Shown here in pieces: positions 1 through 9,000 of a DNA stretch of 53,624 bases (the first letter of the stretch is position 1; each line of letters starts with the position of its first letter). Source of the stretch: Spongospora subterranea (taxonomy: Eukaryota > Endomyxa > Phytomyxea > Plasmodiophorida > Plasmodiophoridae); the NCBI GenBank assembly GCA_900404475.1, contig OUQQ01000109.1, positions 1 through 53,624 of the forward strand. The letters run 5' to 3'. Below the pieces are notes generated by a model. That model made no database searches and was not told the origin of the DNA. It saw only the letters and a program-made list of their open reading frames with translations. Made by a program: the position numbers and the translations under genes.

Positions 1-88
1 GTAACCATGAGCCAACAACAATGCGGCATAAGAAGGGTTGTAAGGTTAAAGACCAAGGAAGGATGCAATGCGCGATGAGAACAGCGTG

Positions 89-274
89 AAAAGGTCAAAA
101 CAATGATAAAAGGTCATAGTATTTCCGAAAACCGTAAAGACGGGGAGGCCGGTCAGGTGTAGTATTTCCGAAAACCGTAAAGACGGGGAGACCGGTCATC
201 GTGCTCCTGCCCGGCCTCCCCGTCTTTACGGTTTTCGAAAATACTATGACCTTTGATCATTGTTTTGACCTTTT
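89..274. repeat. Fold-back (inverted) repeat with an extra tandem copy
   Basis: The left arm (89-156) is matched by its reverse complement at about 210-274. A second direct copy of part of the left arm lies at 161-197, so the order is arm, partial arm, short spacer, inverted arm. Identity is very high by eye, with only scattered substitutions. A minus-strand open frame (611-153) runs through it. I see no transposase or terminal motif, so its origin is unknown. It is the first of four fold-back duplications in the first 6.2 kb. Confidence 0.85.
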
Positions 275-611
275 CCACCATCGTTCGCCCGCTCAGCGCG
301 TAACCATAGCGCGACTTCAGGTCCGCCTCGGCCTGGTCCTGCCGGGCTCTCGTCTGCCCGTGGGGGGCGATATGGGCCTCAATGGCATAGACGACGTCAA
401 GGACTGCTTCGACGTAGTCAAGGTTGCCTTCGAGGTTCTTGATAACGACCAGCTTGGCCGATACTGGTGGAGGAATGCCCGACATCCTCCTAACAAGGTC
501 TACGCAATTTGATTTCGCGACGCAATTCATTTTGAGTCCAAAAGGCGATTTGAGGCGCAGCAATTTGCCCAAATTGCTGCTCAAAATGGAAACTGCGTAA
601 ATCATCACCAA
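153..611 (-). CDS. Hypothetical protein fragment
   Basis: A 152-codon minus-strand frame. Its middle part has ordinary protein-like composition (around IPPPVSAKLVVIKNLEGN and MVEKVKTMIKGHSIFE). Its 3' end is made from the fold-back repeat. I do not recognise a family. The frame could be an exon or remnant of a gene disrupted by the inverted duplication, or chance. No splice context could be established. Confidence 0.2.
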   Translation of the reverse strand: MVMIYAVSILSSNLGKLLRLKSPFGLKMNCVAKSNCVDLVRRMSGIPPPVSAKLVVIKNLEGNLDYVEAVLDVVYAIEAHIAPHGQTRARQDQAEADLKSRYGYALSGRTMVEKVKTMIKGHSIFENRKDGEAGQEHDDRSPRLYGFRKYYT

Positions 612-832
612 AATTGCGTGGCAAGCTTAATTTCTCAATTGTCACACAATAAAGTGTAAGCTAAGGTAATTGGGCAAACGTGACAGTAATTAGTGTGTTA
701 CACACTATTAATATATTGTACACACTAATTATGTGTCCACACTAAATACCGGAATCGGTATAAATAACTCGGACAGCTGATCTATGTGCAAGACTACGGT
801 TACAGTCAGAGTCTGTGTAACTGTTAAATACC

Positions 833-1546
833 GGGAACTGGTCGAATCCATCCACGAAAGGTCGGCGATGCCGCGATAGGCAAAATTCGGAAGTGCGAGT
901 AGGCCCCCGACGGCGTAGGGGATACGTGGTTGGAAAACTGGAGCAACACCAAGTGCTTGGGCGAGTCTGTCAATCAGGATCATGAATGCGAATTCAATCG
1001 TCATTTCTCGGGTGTCACTCGCCAGATTGGAAAATTTTGCAGCCTTTGCTCGGATGGCGTCTTCTTTTAATGCGGAGTCAAGTATCTCGCGCCATTCGTT
1101 AGGTAGTCGACTGCCTGGTATGCCTGCTATAAATCCTGCGAATGTCTCAACGTCCGAATTAGGCTTGACTAGTTCGATGAATCTCCACCCGGCACTGTAC
1201 AGGCTGGTCAAGCCTATTTCGGACGTTGAGACATTCGCAGGATGTATAGCAGGCATACCAGGCAGTCGACTACCTAACGATTGGCGCGAGATACTTGGCT
1301 CCGTATTAAAAGAAGACGCCGTCCGAGCAGAGGCGGCAGCATTCTCCAATCTAGCGAGTGGCACCCGAGAAATGACGATTGAATTCGCATTCTTTGCACT
1401 TATTAAAGCACTCACCCAAGCACTTGGTGTTGCTCCAGTTTTCCAACCACGTATCCCCTACGCCGTTGGGGGCCTACTCGCACTTCCGAATTTTGCCTAT
1501 CGCGGCATCACCGACCTTTCGTGGATGAATTCGACCAGTTCCCGGT
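833..1546. repeat. Long head-to-head inverted repeat of an REase-like coding segment
   Basis: The left arm, about 833-1174 read on the minus strand, and the right arm, about 1203-1546 on the plus strand, encode the same ~115-residue segment. Shared peptides are VETFAGxIAGIPGSRLPN, MTIEFAF, QALGVAPVFQPRIPYAVGG and LLALPNFAYRG. The spacer is only about 28 bp. The arms differ at many positions while both frames stay open, which suggests duplication followed by some time under constraint, or decay slow enough not to have closed the frames. The plus arm continues into a longer gene; the minus arm loses similarity after SRYL. Confidence 0.85.
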
Positions 1547-2055
1547 ACCTGTTCATCACGGAAATTGAGACGAGCGTATCGTTTCCTACTGGCTCTACGT
1601 GGTATCGTAAGTCCCGCGGGGCGCAAACCTTAGGGGCACTGTACTACTCTGTGGAAGGTCAACGACCCCCAGTATTTTTGGTAACGCCCACCCAGTTCAA
1701 GGTATTTTTAGAGACCAGTGATTTCTCGTCAATCATGACGTTCCCAGCACTCTATGGAGTGTTTCCTACATATTCAAAGACGTTCATTGAGTTTTTGGGC
1801 ATCTGTTTATTATCGGGTCTAGACAGCCCAGGTACCCCCCCTGAGCCTTTACCGGACATAGCGACAAACGTTTCCTCAGGGTCGTCGAAGCGCCAGCCGC
1901 CTACGGCAGAAAAACCGGTTAATGAAGTGCGATTGCTGTTGAATGACAGTAACGTCGGTTTACTCCCTTTTGCACTCTTCCTGGGTTGTTGTAAAATGTT
2001 CCAACGAGAAGGATTTCCCGCACAGAGTGATGTGTATTTGCAGATGGAGCGATAG
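1177..2055 (+). CDS. Restriction-endonuclease-like (PD-(D/E)XK-type) protein, putative
   Basis: 292 codons from the ATG at 1177. The frame is open further upstream to 982, but that part is the complement of the inverted left arm, so I prefer the later start. The segment NFAYRGITDLSWM, then YLFITEIET, then a Q-containing GAQTLGALYYS helix followed by PPVFLVTPTQFKVFLE, resembles the D...ExK...Q core of the REase-like nuclease domains found in many eukaryotic Crinkler-type and chytrid or oomycete proteins. The canonical ExK lysine is not obvious (EIET is seen), so it may be catalytically degenerate. The last ~70 residues (after LPDIATN) look less protein-like. No intron was identified. Family assignment is from motif pattern only; an unrelated alpha/beta protein remains possible. 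Confidence 0.4.
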   Translation: MNLHPALYRLVKPISDVETFAGCIAGIPGSRLPNDWREILGSVLKEDAVRAEAAAFSNLASGTREMTIEFAFFALIKALTQALGVAPVFQPRIPYAVGGLLALPNFAYRGITDLSWMNSTSSRYLFITEIETSVSFPTGSTWYRKSRGAQTLGALYYSVEGQRPPVFLVTPTQFKVFLETSDFSSIMTFPALYGVFPTYSKTFIEFLGICLLSGLDSPGTPPEPLPDIATNVSSGSSKRQPPTAEKPVNEVRLLLNDSNVGLLPFALFLGCCKMFQREGFPAQSDVYLQMER

Positions 2056-2099
2056 CCATCCTGATCCATCATCTCCAGGTTGTTTCTCTCAGCCAGGCA

Positions 2100-3045
2100 C
2101 TAACAAATTGATTCTTGACAATACAATTTGAAAGAAGTAGAGCGCGTATTTGGTACAGCAATGTTTATATTCTCTCGTTCGAGCAATTGGTGGGAGCAAT
2201 GAGGATTTGCGGATAGTTATCACTGCTTCTACAATCTTCCATTCCATCATCTTTTATCGGAAACTCTACACTCCTTTGACGAACCTTCATGACATGGGCA
2301 GCCGAGACCGATATTTGGAGACGTCGAAACAAGCTCATATTCGAATCAACAAACACGAACGTAACTACATAGATTATATTTATTTGGCGAAAGAAATGAA
2401 CTTCCCTTGAACCCACCACGGATGGAATCGTACGAAATGACGACGAAGCATGTACTGATGACATAGATTTATTCTCCAATTCGACCTGTTTCACGTATCT
2501 GTAGGAGTGATCCAGACACTCTGCGATGGACAGCGTAGTTTTCGGAGCACTGGATTGAAAGTCGACACCGATACATTCCTGTGCATTGGTATCGTATTGG
2601 ATTGTTGCAGGCTTTTGCTGTTGAGGGGAAAATAAACTCTCCACGAGCGATGTGACAGTGGAACCATTTTTGCAGCCGAGGGAATACAGATACCAAAGAC
2701 TCGCCGCGGAGTCTGAATTCGTCGAGATCATGGCACCAAACAAGTTGCTGAGCTACCTCTAGTTTCCTTTCTGATGGACGAACGTGTTGAACAGATACGC
2801 TACTGTAGCTGGTTTCAGCTTTCTCTTTCACCAATTGAAAGACCTTCGTGAGATTTCCTCCAGATTTTCTTACGAATGGAAATAAGCTTTTTCTTAAAAA
2901 ATGACTTGTCCAGTAAATATTCCCGAATTGTCTATCGGCAGTTCCTATACCGCAGGTGGTGCCGTATTTTAGTCAGGTTCGCACATGCAAGTACGACAGC
3001 GAATCAATCACAAAAATCTCAGCTTTGACGGTTGTTTATGATTCA
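2100..3045. other. Unassigned stretch with minus-strand open frames
   Basis: Two overlapping minus-strand frames (2834-2469 and 2743-2165) look partly protein-like, for example KLEVAQQLVWCHDLDEF in one and TTLSIAECLDHSYRYVKQVE in the other. This would fit one gene with a frame change near 2700. I found no intron that joins them convincingly and no family match. Nothing else is recognised. Confidence 0.3.
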
Positions 3046-3046
3046 A

Positions 3047-3101
3047 GTCTCCTATCCGAAAGAGCTCTCCGAGGTCGCGTGCTCGATCCACGCAGGGGGC
3101 A
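3047..3101 (+). pseudogene. tRNA-Met 3'-half relic
   Basis: This stretch matches the 3' half, including the intron region, of the intact tRNA-Met 115 bp downstream and ends in the same AGGGGGC acceptor strand. The T-stem differs by a compensated pair (GCGTG/CACGC instead of GCGCG/CGCGC), but the T-loop has CTCGATC for TTCGATC. The 5' half (D-arm and 5' acceptor strand) is not recognisable. It is best read as a decayed duplicate; a diverged functional tRNA is less likely. Confidence 0.6.
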
Positions 3102-3215
3102 GTATTTTTATTGGAATCAATCATGAACGCTCTTATTCCATTCATGAACGGATTGGTCATTTTTTCTTAGCAAACGTGTCCAAAATCACTTCTTGCAAAC
3201 TAAAGTCCAGTTAAT

Positions 3216-3302
3216 GCCTCTTTAGCTCAGTTGGCAGTAGCGTAGGTCTCATATCCAAAAAGAGTTATCCTGAGGTCGCGCGTTCGATCCGCGCAGGGGG
3301 CA
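3216..3302 (+). tRNA. tRNA-Met (CAT anticodon), 13-nt intron
   Basis: Acceptor strands GCCTCTT (3216-3222) and AGGGGGC (3295-3301) pair with G-T wobbles, and the discriminator is A. The D-stem is GCT/AGC. The anticodon stem is TAGGT/TCCTG with a tolerated T-T at 31-39. The loop CTCATA carries the anticodon CAT, then a 13-nt intron (TCCAAAAAGAGTT) at the canonical position after base 37. Variable loop AGGTC, T-stem GCGCG/CGCGC, T-loop TTCGATC. A TTTTT run at 3303-3307 directly downstream is a Pol III terminator. I infer elongator rather than initiator Met from the resemblance to elongator tRNAs; this is not certain. Confidence 0.85.
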
Positions 3303-3689
3303 TTTTTATTGAAAAAGATTCTGGCATTCATTAAAGTGTTCATCTGTTGGGTATCAAGGACAGCATGCCGCTAGAACAGCTCGGGCACAAGACTTCTTCT
3401 TTTCTCGGCAAGCGCTTTCGAAAACATCCCTAGCATGCGTCATTTACCCTGAACCTTCGTTGTGCTACTGAACAACGTCAAGGCCAGCTCAATCCCGCTC
3501 CCACTGGTCAGGGTGCCCAAACGGTGCTCGGACACCGTTCACCGCATTAATGTTGCATCAGTGCTATCGTAGCGTGCGTTTCACATACACATTGATACCT
3601 CGGCCCCTCCGAGGAAAAAGGTTATAACATCATACAGTAAATGTCCGTGAAAATAATTTCGAGATAAACGCATTTAAAGTTTTCAGCTA

Positions 3690-4125
3690 TTTAATATCAG
3701 TGCAAAATTGCTGCATCATGTTGATTCAAGCTCCAAACGCTGGCTTCAAGATACCCCGAAAAACTCCAGCTGGACGCGATTAAGATGATGGCACTGAACT
3801 CATACATTGTTGAAACTAATATTAGTGCAGAATTGCTGCATCATGTTGATTTTATTGGCCATCTAAGATATCACCCATCGTTTCATTAATGTCTATTACG
3901 GTGAGATCCGTATCTGGCAACGCCATAGCTCCTGGTTCACAGCGGGCGAGACGTTTAGATGACTGCGCTGCTCTGGCAATGTGTAATGCCTCCGGGTCGG
4001 GTTCGGGGTATAAAAACTTATACTGCTGTGGCAATTCGGCAATGTATGAGTTCAGTGCCATCATCTTAATCGCGTCCAGATGGAGTTTTTCGGGGTATCC
4101 TGAAGCCAGCGTTGGAGCTTGGGTG
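3690..4125. repeat. Nested direct and inverted duplications beside the transposase relic
   Basis: A segment at about 3730-3807 is the reverse complement of about 4045-4122, which is the coding region for LASGYPEKLHLDAIKMMALNSYI. The inverted copy is bracketed by two direct copies of a ~30-bp motif (about 3696-3727 and 3820-3851; core TTGCTGCATCATGTTGAT). The pattern resembles template switching or snap-back repair inside a decaying element. Confidence 0.75.
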
Positions 4126-4904
4126 CTCGAGCTTTGAGCGATTTTAACTTTGAGCCAATGATCTCTTGCATTAAGGGAAATACTTTGCCCAAAGTTCGCC
4201 AACATGGCTTCGCTCTTGAAACCGTCCGAAATTTAGCCACTTGCATTGGCTGATTAATAACAGCTCTTTCTCGTCTGATGGGAGGCCACCAAGAACGGTT
4301 TGTCCTAGAATCTTATATTAATGATCGAAAACTTCTCCGTAGTTTTTGAATTCCAACCGATCCATCCAAAACACCCCTTTTGGAACGATGCCCATCGAAA
4401 CAACTGGCGATTGCCTTTACCCAATCCTTTGGATCATATATCCGAATCGCCTTCGTCTTGGACTCGATAACATAAAATATACGGTCGCAAACCAAAAATG
4501 TGTGTCCTACTTCTGGAAACTTCAAATTAATTTCTTTGAATTTTGTAGAAGCTACCTTTTGGATTAGCAAGTTCCGCAGCGAATGAACATATAAATCTAT
4601 TCTTGTTTTGACCGGTGCAATTATCTGAAATCAGAATCAGAACCCCTTGGCCTGCATCCTCTCCTAACACGTTCCAAGTATGAAGCAAACAAGTTATCAT
4701 CTCGTCTTTCGCATCCCATTCACCCCATAAATGGAAAAACTGTTGGTCTAAATGGGCAACGTAAAAATCCAAGTTCGAAACACTATGTTGATCTTTGAAC
4801 CGAACAGCTTTCGTGACAAGACTCGGCGTAACATTATCGAACTTGACACTAGTGCTCGTACAAGTCCCATGAGCACTATAATGGTGTGTTACCGTGTCGC
4901 ACAA
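3852..4904 (-). pseudogene. Decayed transposase-like gene with DUF7869-type domain
   Basis: Read on the minus strand from 4904. The signature LILISDNCTGQNKNRFI (DNC.GQNKN, near 4610-4570) is followed, after a frame change near 4540-4565, by FPEVGHTFLVCDRIFYVIE. Both are hallmark strings of the DUF7869 family, which occurs in transposon-like multi-copy genes of many eukaryotes. Another frame (4205-3852) holds the plausible C-terminus (LHLDAIKMMALNSYIAELPQQ). The coding sequence is split over at least three frames, so it is a relic unless undetected introns restore it. The upstream zinc-binding part was not found. A ~78-bp piece of its 3' end is duplicated in inverted orientation at 3730-3807. 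Confidence 0.65.
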
Positions 4905-4949
4905 TGTTACTGTAGCCAGTGTATCGTATTATTGTCAACACTTGATTGA

Positions 4950-5580
4950 TGACCCCTTTTGTTGATGTCGTTTGTGTGGTGCTAAAGACAACTCGTATCA
5001 GATGACTGCCTTCTCTGCAAAACAGATGGGAGTAAGGGCCAGACGGCGAGCACTAGTTTGAAGTTCGATAAGGATGGGAACGATTGTTGCTCAACACTCA
5101 GAGTTGCCCAACATAAACGATGTGTGTGAGCAACGCGAAACGGAGTGTAGTCAATGCGCTACATTATGGTGGCGATATTAATCCGCAATTGGGCCTGTTG
5201 GAGTATCACATTAAGCAGAGACTATCCCTCATATCAGTCAGCATTCTATTGCTGTAATAGATGGCGATATCAACGCCAGGGCGGTAGCAAGCACTTCATC
5301 TGCATATCTATGGTGTTTACTGTTAGTTAGCAACTTGAAACATGCTTTCATCGCCTATTTAACACGACTACTGCAGCAAGAGCCAAGCAAGTTGTGCGAT
5401 TACAGTAATCGGGATACAATGGGACGAGTAAATCCAGAAGATCGGTACGATGTTGGATCTTGGCAACAAAAGGGTTTATGTTTACATGTTAACGACCTTG
5501 AAAGCATAAACTGATTTATTCATTTTGAGACTGCTGCGATGATGATTTTCGACCTCAATCCTAATTCTGGCTCGGTTCCT
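4950..5580. other. Unassigned stretch, no gene seen
   Basis: No long open frame, RNA gene or repeat was recognised between the transposase relic and the duplicated promoter region of the repeat-protein gene. Confidence 0.4.
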
Positions 5581-5587
5581 GAGTCAC

Positions 5588-5995
5588 AGATCTCTATGGT
5601 ACATCGTCATGCTGCAACATGCTCAACCGGCATTTCTTACTGACGTAAACCCTCATCTTCCGCCAACCTCCATCGCAGCGCCTCCACGGAAGGCATCGAA
5701 TCTAGTTGCCCGTCGACTCAGATCTCAAATATGATCCAATATCCCGCTCTTGTGAAAACCGAACTGTTTTCTTCGACCCGCTAGCATGATGGCAAACAGC
5801 CACGGCGAACAGTAAGATCAGCAAAGATGAACAGGTCACTATTTTAGAATTGGGTATCGCATACGATCTCTATTCTGTACATCGTCATGTCGCAACATGG
5901 TCATCCGGCAATGGATCAATCCCTGTTTTTGAATGACGCAAACCCTCATCTTCCGCCAACCTCCAATGCCACGCTTTCACGGAAAGCATCATATA
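5588..5995 (+). repeat. Direct repeat in the 5' flank of the secreted repeat gene
   Basis: About 5588-5690 and 5886-5990 are diverged direct copies sharing GTACATCGTCATG and CCCTCATCTTCCGCCAACCT. The right copy lies just upstream of the gene start at 6031 and may include its promoter. The left copy lies on the far side of the inverted partial gene copy. Confidence 0.75.
5712..5870 (-). pseudogene. Inverted partial copy of exon 1 of the secreted repeat gene
   Basis: Read on the minus strand from 5839, the sequence encodes the same signal peptide (LLFAVAVCHHASGSKK) as the gene at 6031, but the start codon position reads GTG instead of ATG. Similarity continues through RSE and then ends in a stop. 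The flanks just 5' of the two starts are also mutually inverted (GAATTGGGTATCG at about 5855 against its complement at about 6016). The two copies are therefore head to head around a loop of about 145 bp. Confidence 0.8.
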
Positions 5996-6030
5996 ATTAT
6001 TGAATCATCTAATCCGATACCCAATTCTTC

Positions 6031-9000
6031 ATGACTTGTTCATCTTTGCTAATCTTACTGTTCGCCGTGGCTGTTTGCCATCATGCTAGCGGGTCGAAGA
6101 AAATAGTTCGGTTTGAACAACAGCGGGATATGGGAACATATGTAAGATCTGAGGAGCAAATACTCGACGGGGATGTAAAGCCGATCTCAAAATCACGGGC
6201 AGTATCCAAGGGTCAGTGCAGTATTCTGTTGATGGGATTCATATCTGTTGATGGGAAACACCTTTGTCCAGATAAATACTCGAAGGAAAAATGGTTTTCA
6301 ACGATGATTCCTCCTGTTAAGTGGGATTCCATTCTTGGGGCCCACCGACAAAAGTGTAAGAGCACGATATTGGTTAATAGGATGTGGTTCACTCTTAACA
6401 CATCTACAGGGATTTGCCCTGAGGATCTAGAACAGAAGATTGTAGATTGGCTTTCCGCATCACCCTTTCACTGGATTGAGTGGAAGTCGCTGCTGCCAGG
6501 TCAACAAGAAGAGATTCGTGACTACGCGCGTTGCATCGATCCTGGCAAATGGCAGAACAATGTTCTAACCACATTCAAACCTAGTAATAATAGTTGTAAT
6601 GCGATTCATTGATTCTTTTAACGTATAATTCTGTACAGTACTCGGCAACCACGTTGCATCTGTTTTAATGAAAAAGCTAAAAATCAAGTTCGAATGGAAA
6701 AAGATATCGGACGAGATCCAAGATCACATCCTCAGTAAAGCCATGGTAGGTTCCCCTACCACATGGAGTAATGACTACTACGACAGTTTCAAAGAGTGTA
6801 AGACCGTTTCTTTTTATATCAATAGTGTTGCATTTAAAATTCACATCTAACAGGGATATTCTTAACCTCCGTCGAAGTACAGCTTCTCGCCTTAAAAAAC
6901 AAGGTCGCCCCCGCCTTCAGCGAAGTGGAGGCACTCTTATGGTTTCGTGGCCGTCATGTTCAGGAATGGAATGCCCAAGAAAAATCCACGTGCAGCAAAT
7001 GTACTATAGCGATATCTATCAATAATTTGAGATTGATTCTCCATTAGGGTTCAAGGGTCAGGTTCAGGAAAGCATTGTGAATTGGATGCAGGCAATCAAA
7101 AATCAATGTGGTTGGGAGAATGTCTGTAAAATGGGCCAGAAGCAAATGATGGAACGGGGATTGAGAATTAAATTTCCCCAAAAGTGGTCCAAGATCGAGC
7201 AGAATATGTTTTGGGAATGTAATGTTCTTGGTTGTCATTTAGTGAATTTGATATCCATTAATCATATCTTGATAGGGATTGGTCCTATAAATTTGAAAAA
7301 GAAACAATCTAACTATCTGTCCAAGTTCGCCCCCTCATTTCCCAAAGACCTTCTCCCAGAAACTAACGACCAATGGACTCGGAGTAAAACTCCTGATGAA
7401 TGGGATGTGAAAGTTATTCGTGATTTTAGCGGATGTATTGGTTATGTATTATCTGATTTGCGCGTGATGTTGATCATTATCTTCAAATAGGGGTTCGATA
7501 TACAGTTGCAGAATACATCAAGCAATGGTTGAGGCAACTGGAACCTCAGGGGAATTGGAATACCATTCCTGAAGACATCCAAAATACCATGATAATGGTG
7601 GGGATGGAGAAGACATTTCCCGATCGGTGGTCATGTGATGAGCTTGAAACCTTCAGCACTTGTACTTACTCTATCGTTTTCATGATTCGGATTGTAATTT
7701 CTCATATTTACATAGGGATATATCCAAATGAGGGTCAAGAGTATATCGATAATGTCGCCCTAAAGCTCTGGCTGTCCCAGTTGCCTGAACCCGTCAAATG
7801 GAGTTCTCTTCCAAAATCATTTCAGCTCTCTCTGCAACAAAAAGTAAAAACCGAGAGCATAAGAGATTGGGTGGAACGCGACGAGCAACGAGCTATGATA
7901 AGTAAATGGCGATAATGTCAACTGCAATGGGACTTCGATACTGATAACAATATCCCAATAGAACACCACAACGCGCTCATTGATGGGATCAAGATCTGGA
8001 TGTCTCAATGGGACCCTTCATCAGATTGGAATACAATACCTCAAGAGACCAAGACCATGCTGATGGAGAAAGCCCGCCTTATTCATCCTAAGGAATGGTC
8101 CGACGATGAGTTTCTTCAGTTTTGGCCCTGTAATATTCGCCCATATTCATCTGGTCATTGTTTTTTGCTAATGTTTTTCTCAAATGTACAGCGATATCCC
8201 CTTGTGACTTCATTGGCAAAATGACGGTTTTCATGAAGCGCTGGCTGTTAAAACTCAATATTCCTGTTGTCTGGGATGAGATCGAACTCAAACCTCAGCG
8301 GAAATTGATTTTTGGTTTGTGGGATCGTAAAATCTGGGGCGATAAAGGGCCCACTCAGGGTAATGTTGAGATTGTGGGCCTCAAATTGCCCTTAAATTTG
8401 ACATATTTGAACAGATTTGTTTCCACCAACCACTGAAGGTAAGGTTCAAAAGTGGATTTCGCAGTGGGAACCGGCGGTAAATTACGATGGCATCAAGTCC
8501 AAGGTTCTTGAATGGGAACAACTCGCCGCTGAAACTCCTGTTGAGACATGGGGTGTAGAACAACTTGTAAAGTTCTGGAGGCGTAATTGTGATGTTATTC
8601 AGTCGATTGTCCCTGGAATTCCTAACTGTTTATATTGTCCAGATCTGTATCCTGCTAATGACCGACCTCCCGTGAATACTGTTCTCATCAATCGCTGGTT
8701 GGCATCATGGAATCGCCCTATTAGATGGCGTAATATTTCTAAAACCGGTCAACTCCAAATGACGGAATATTCGAAGACTACTTGCCCATCTGAATGGGGT
8801 TTTGAAGAGCTCATCACTTTTAAAGATTGTAATGACCTGATAATCTCTTATCTGATTAACCCGATCCTGATATCTTCACCAATAGGGATTTATCCAGAGA
8901 CACCAACCGATAAGATACAGAACTGGCTCTCTCGCCATGCTCCCGATGTGGATATGAGCAAGATCAAATCAGAATTACTGGAGCAGGTGATTGAGCTTAT

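Noticed and set aside
982..1176. Extending the REase-like gene to the ATG at 982
   Set aside because: This part is the antisense of the inverted left arm, so its open frame is a by-product of the palindrome.
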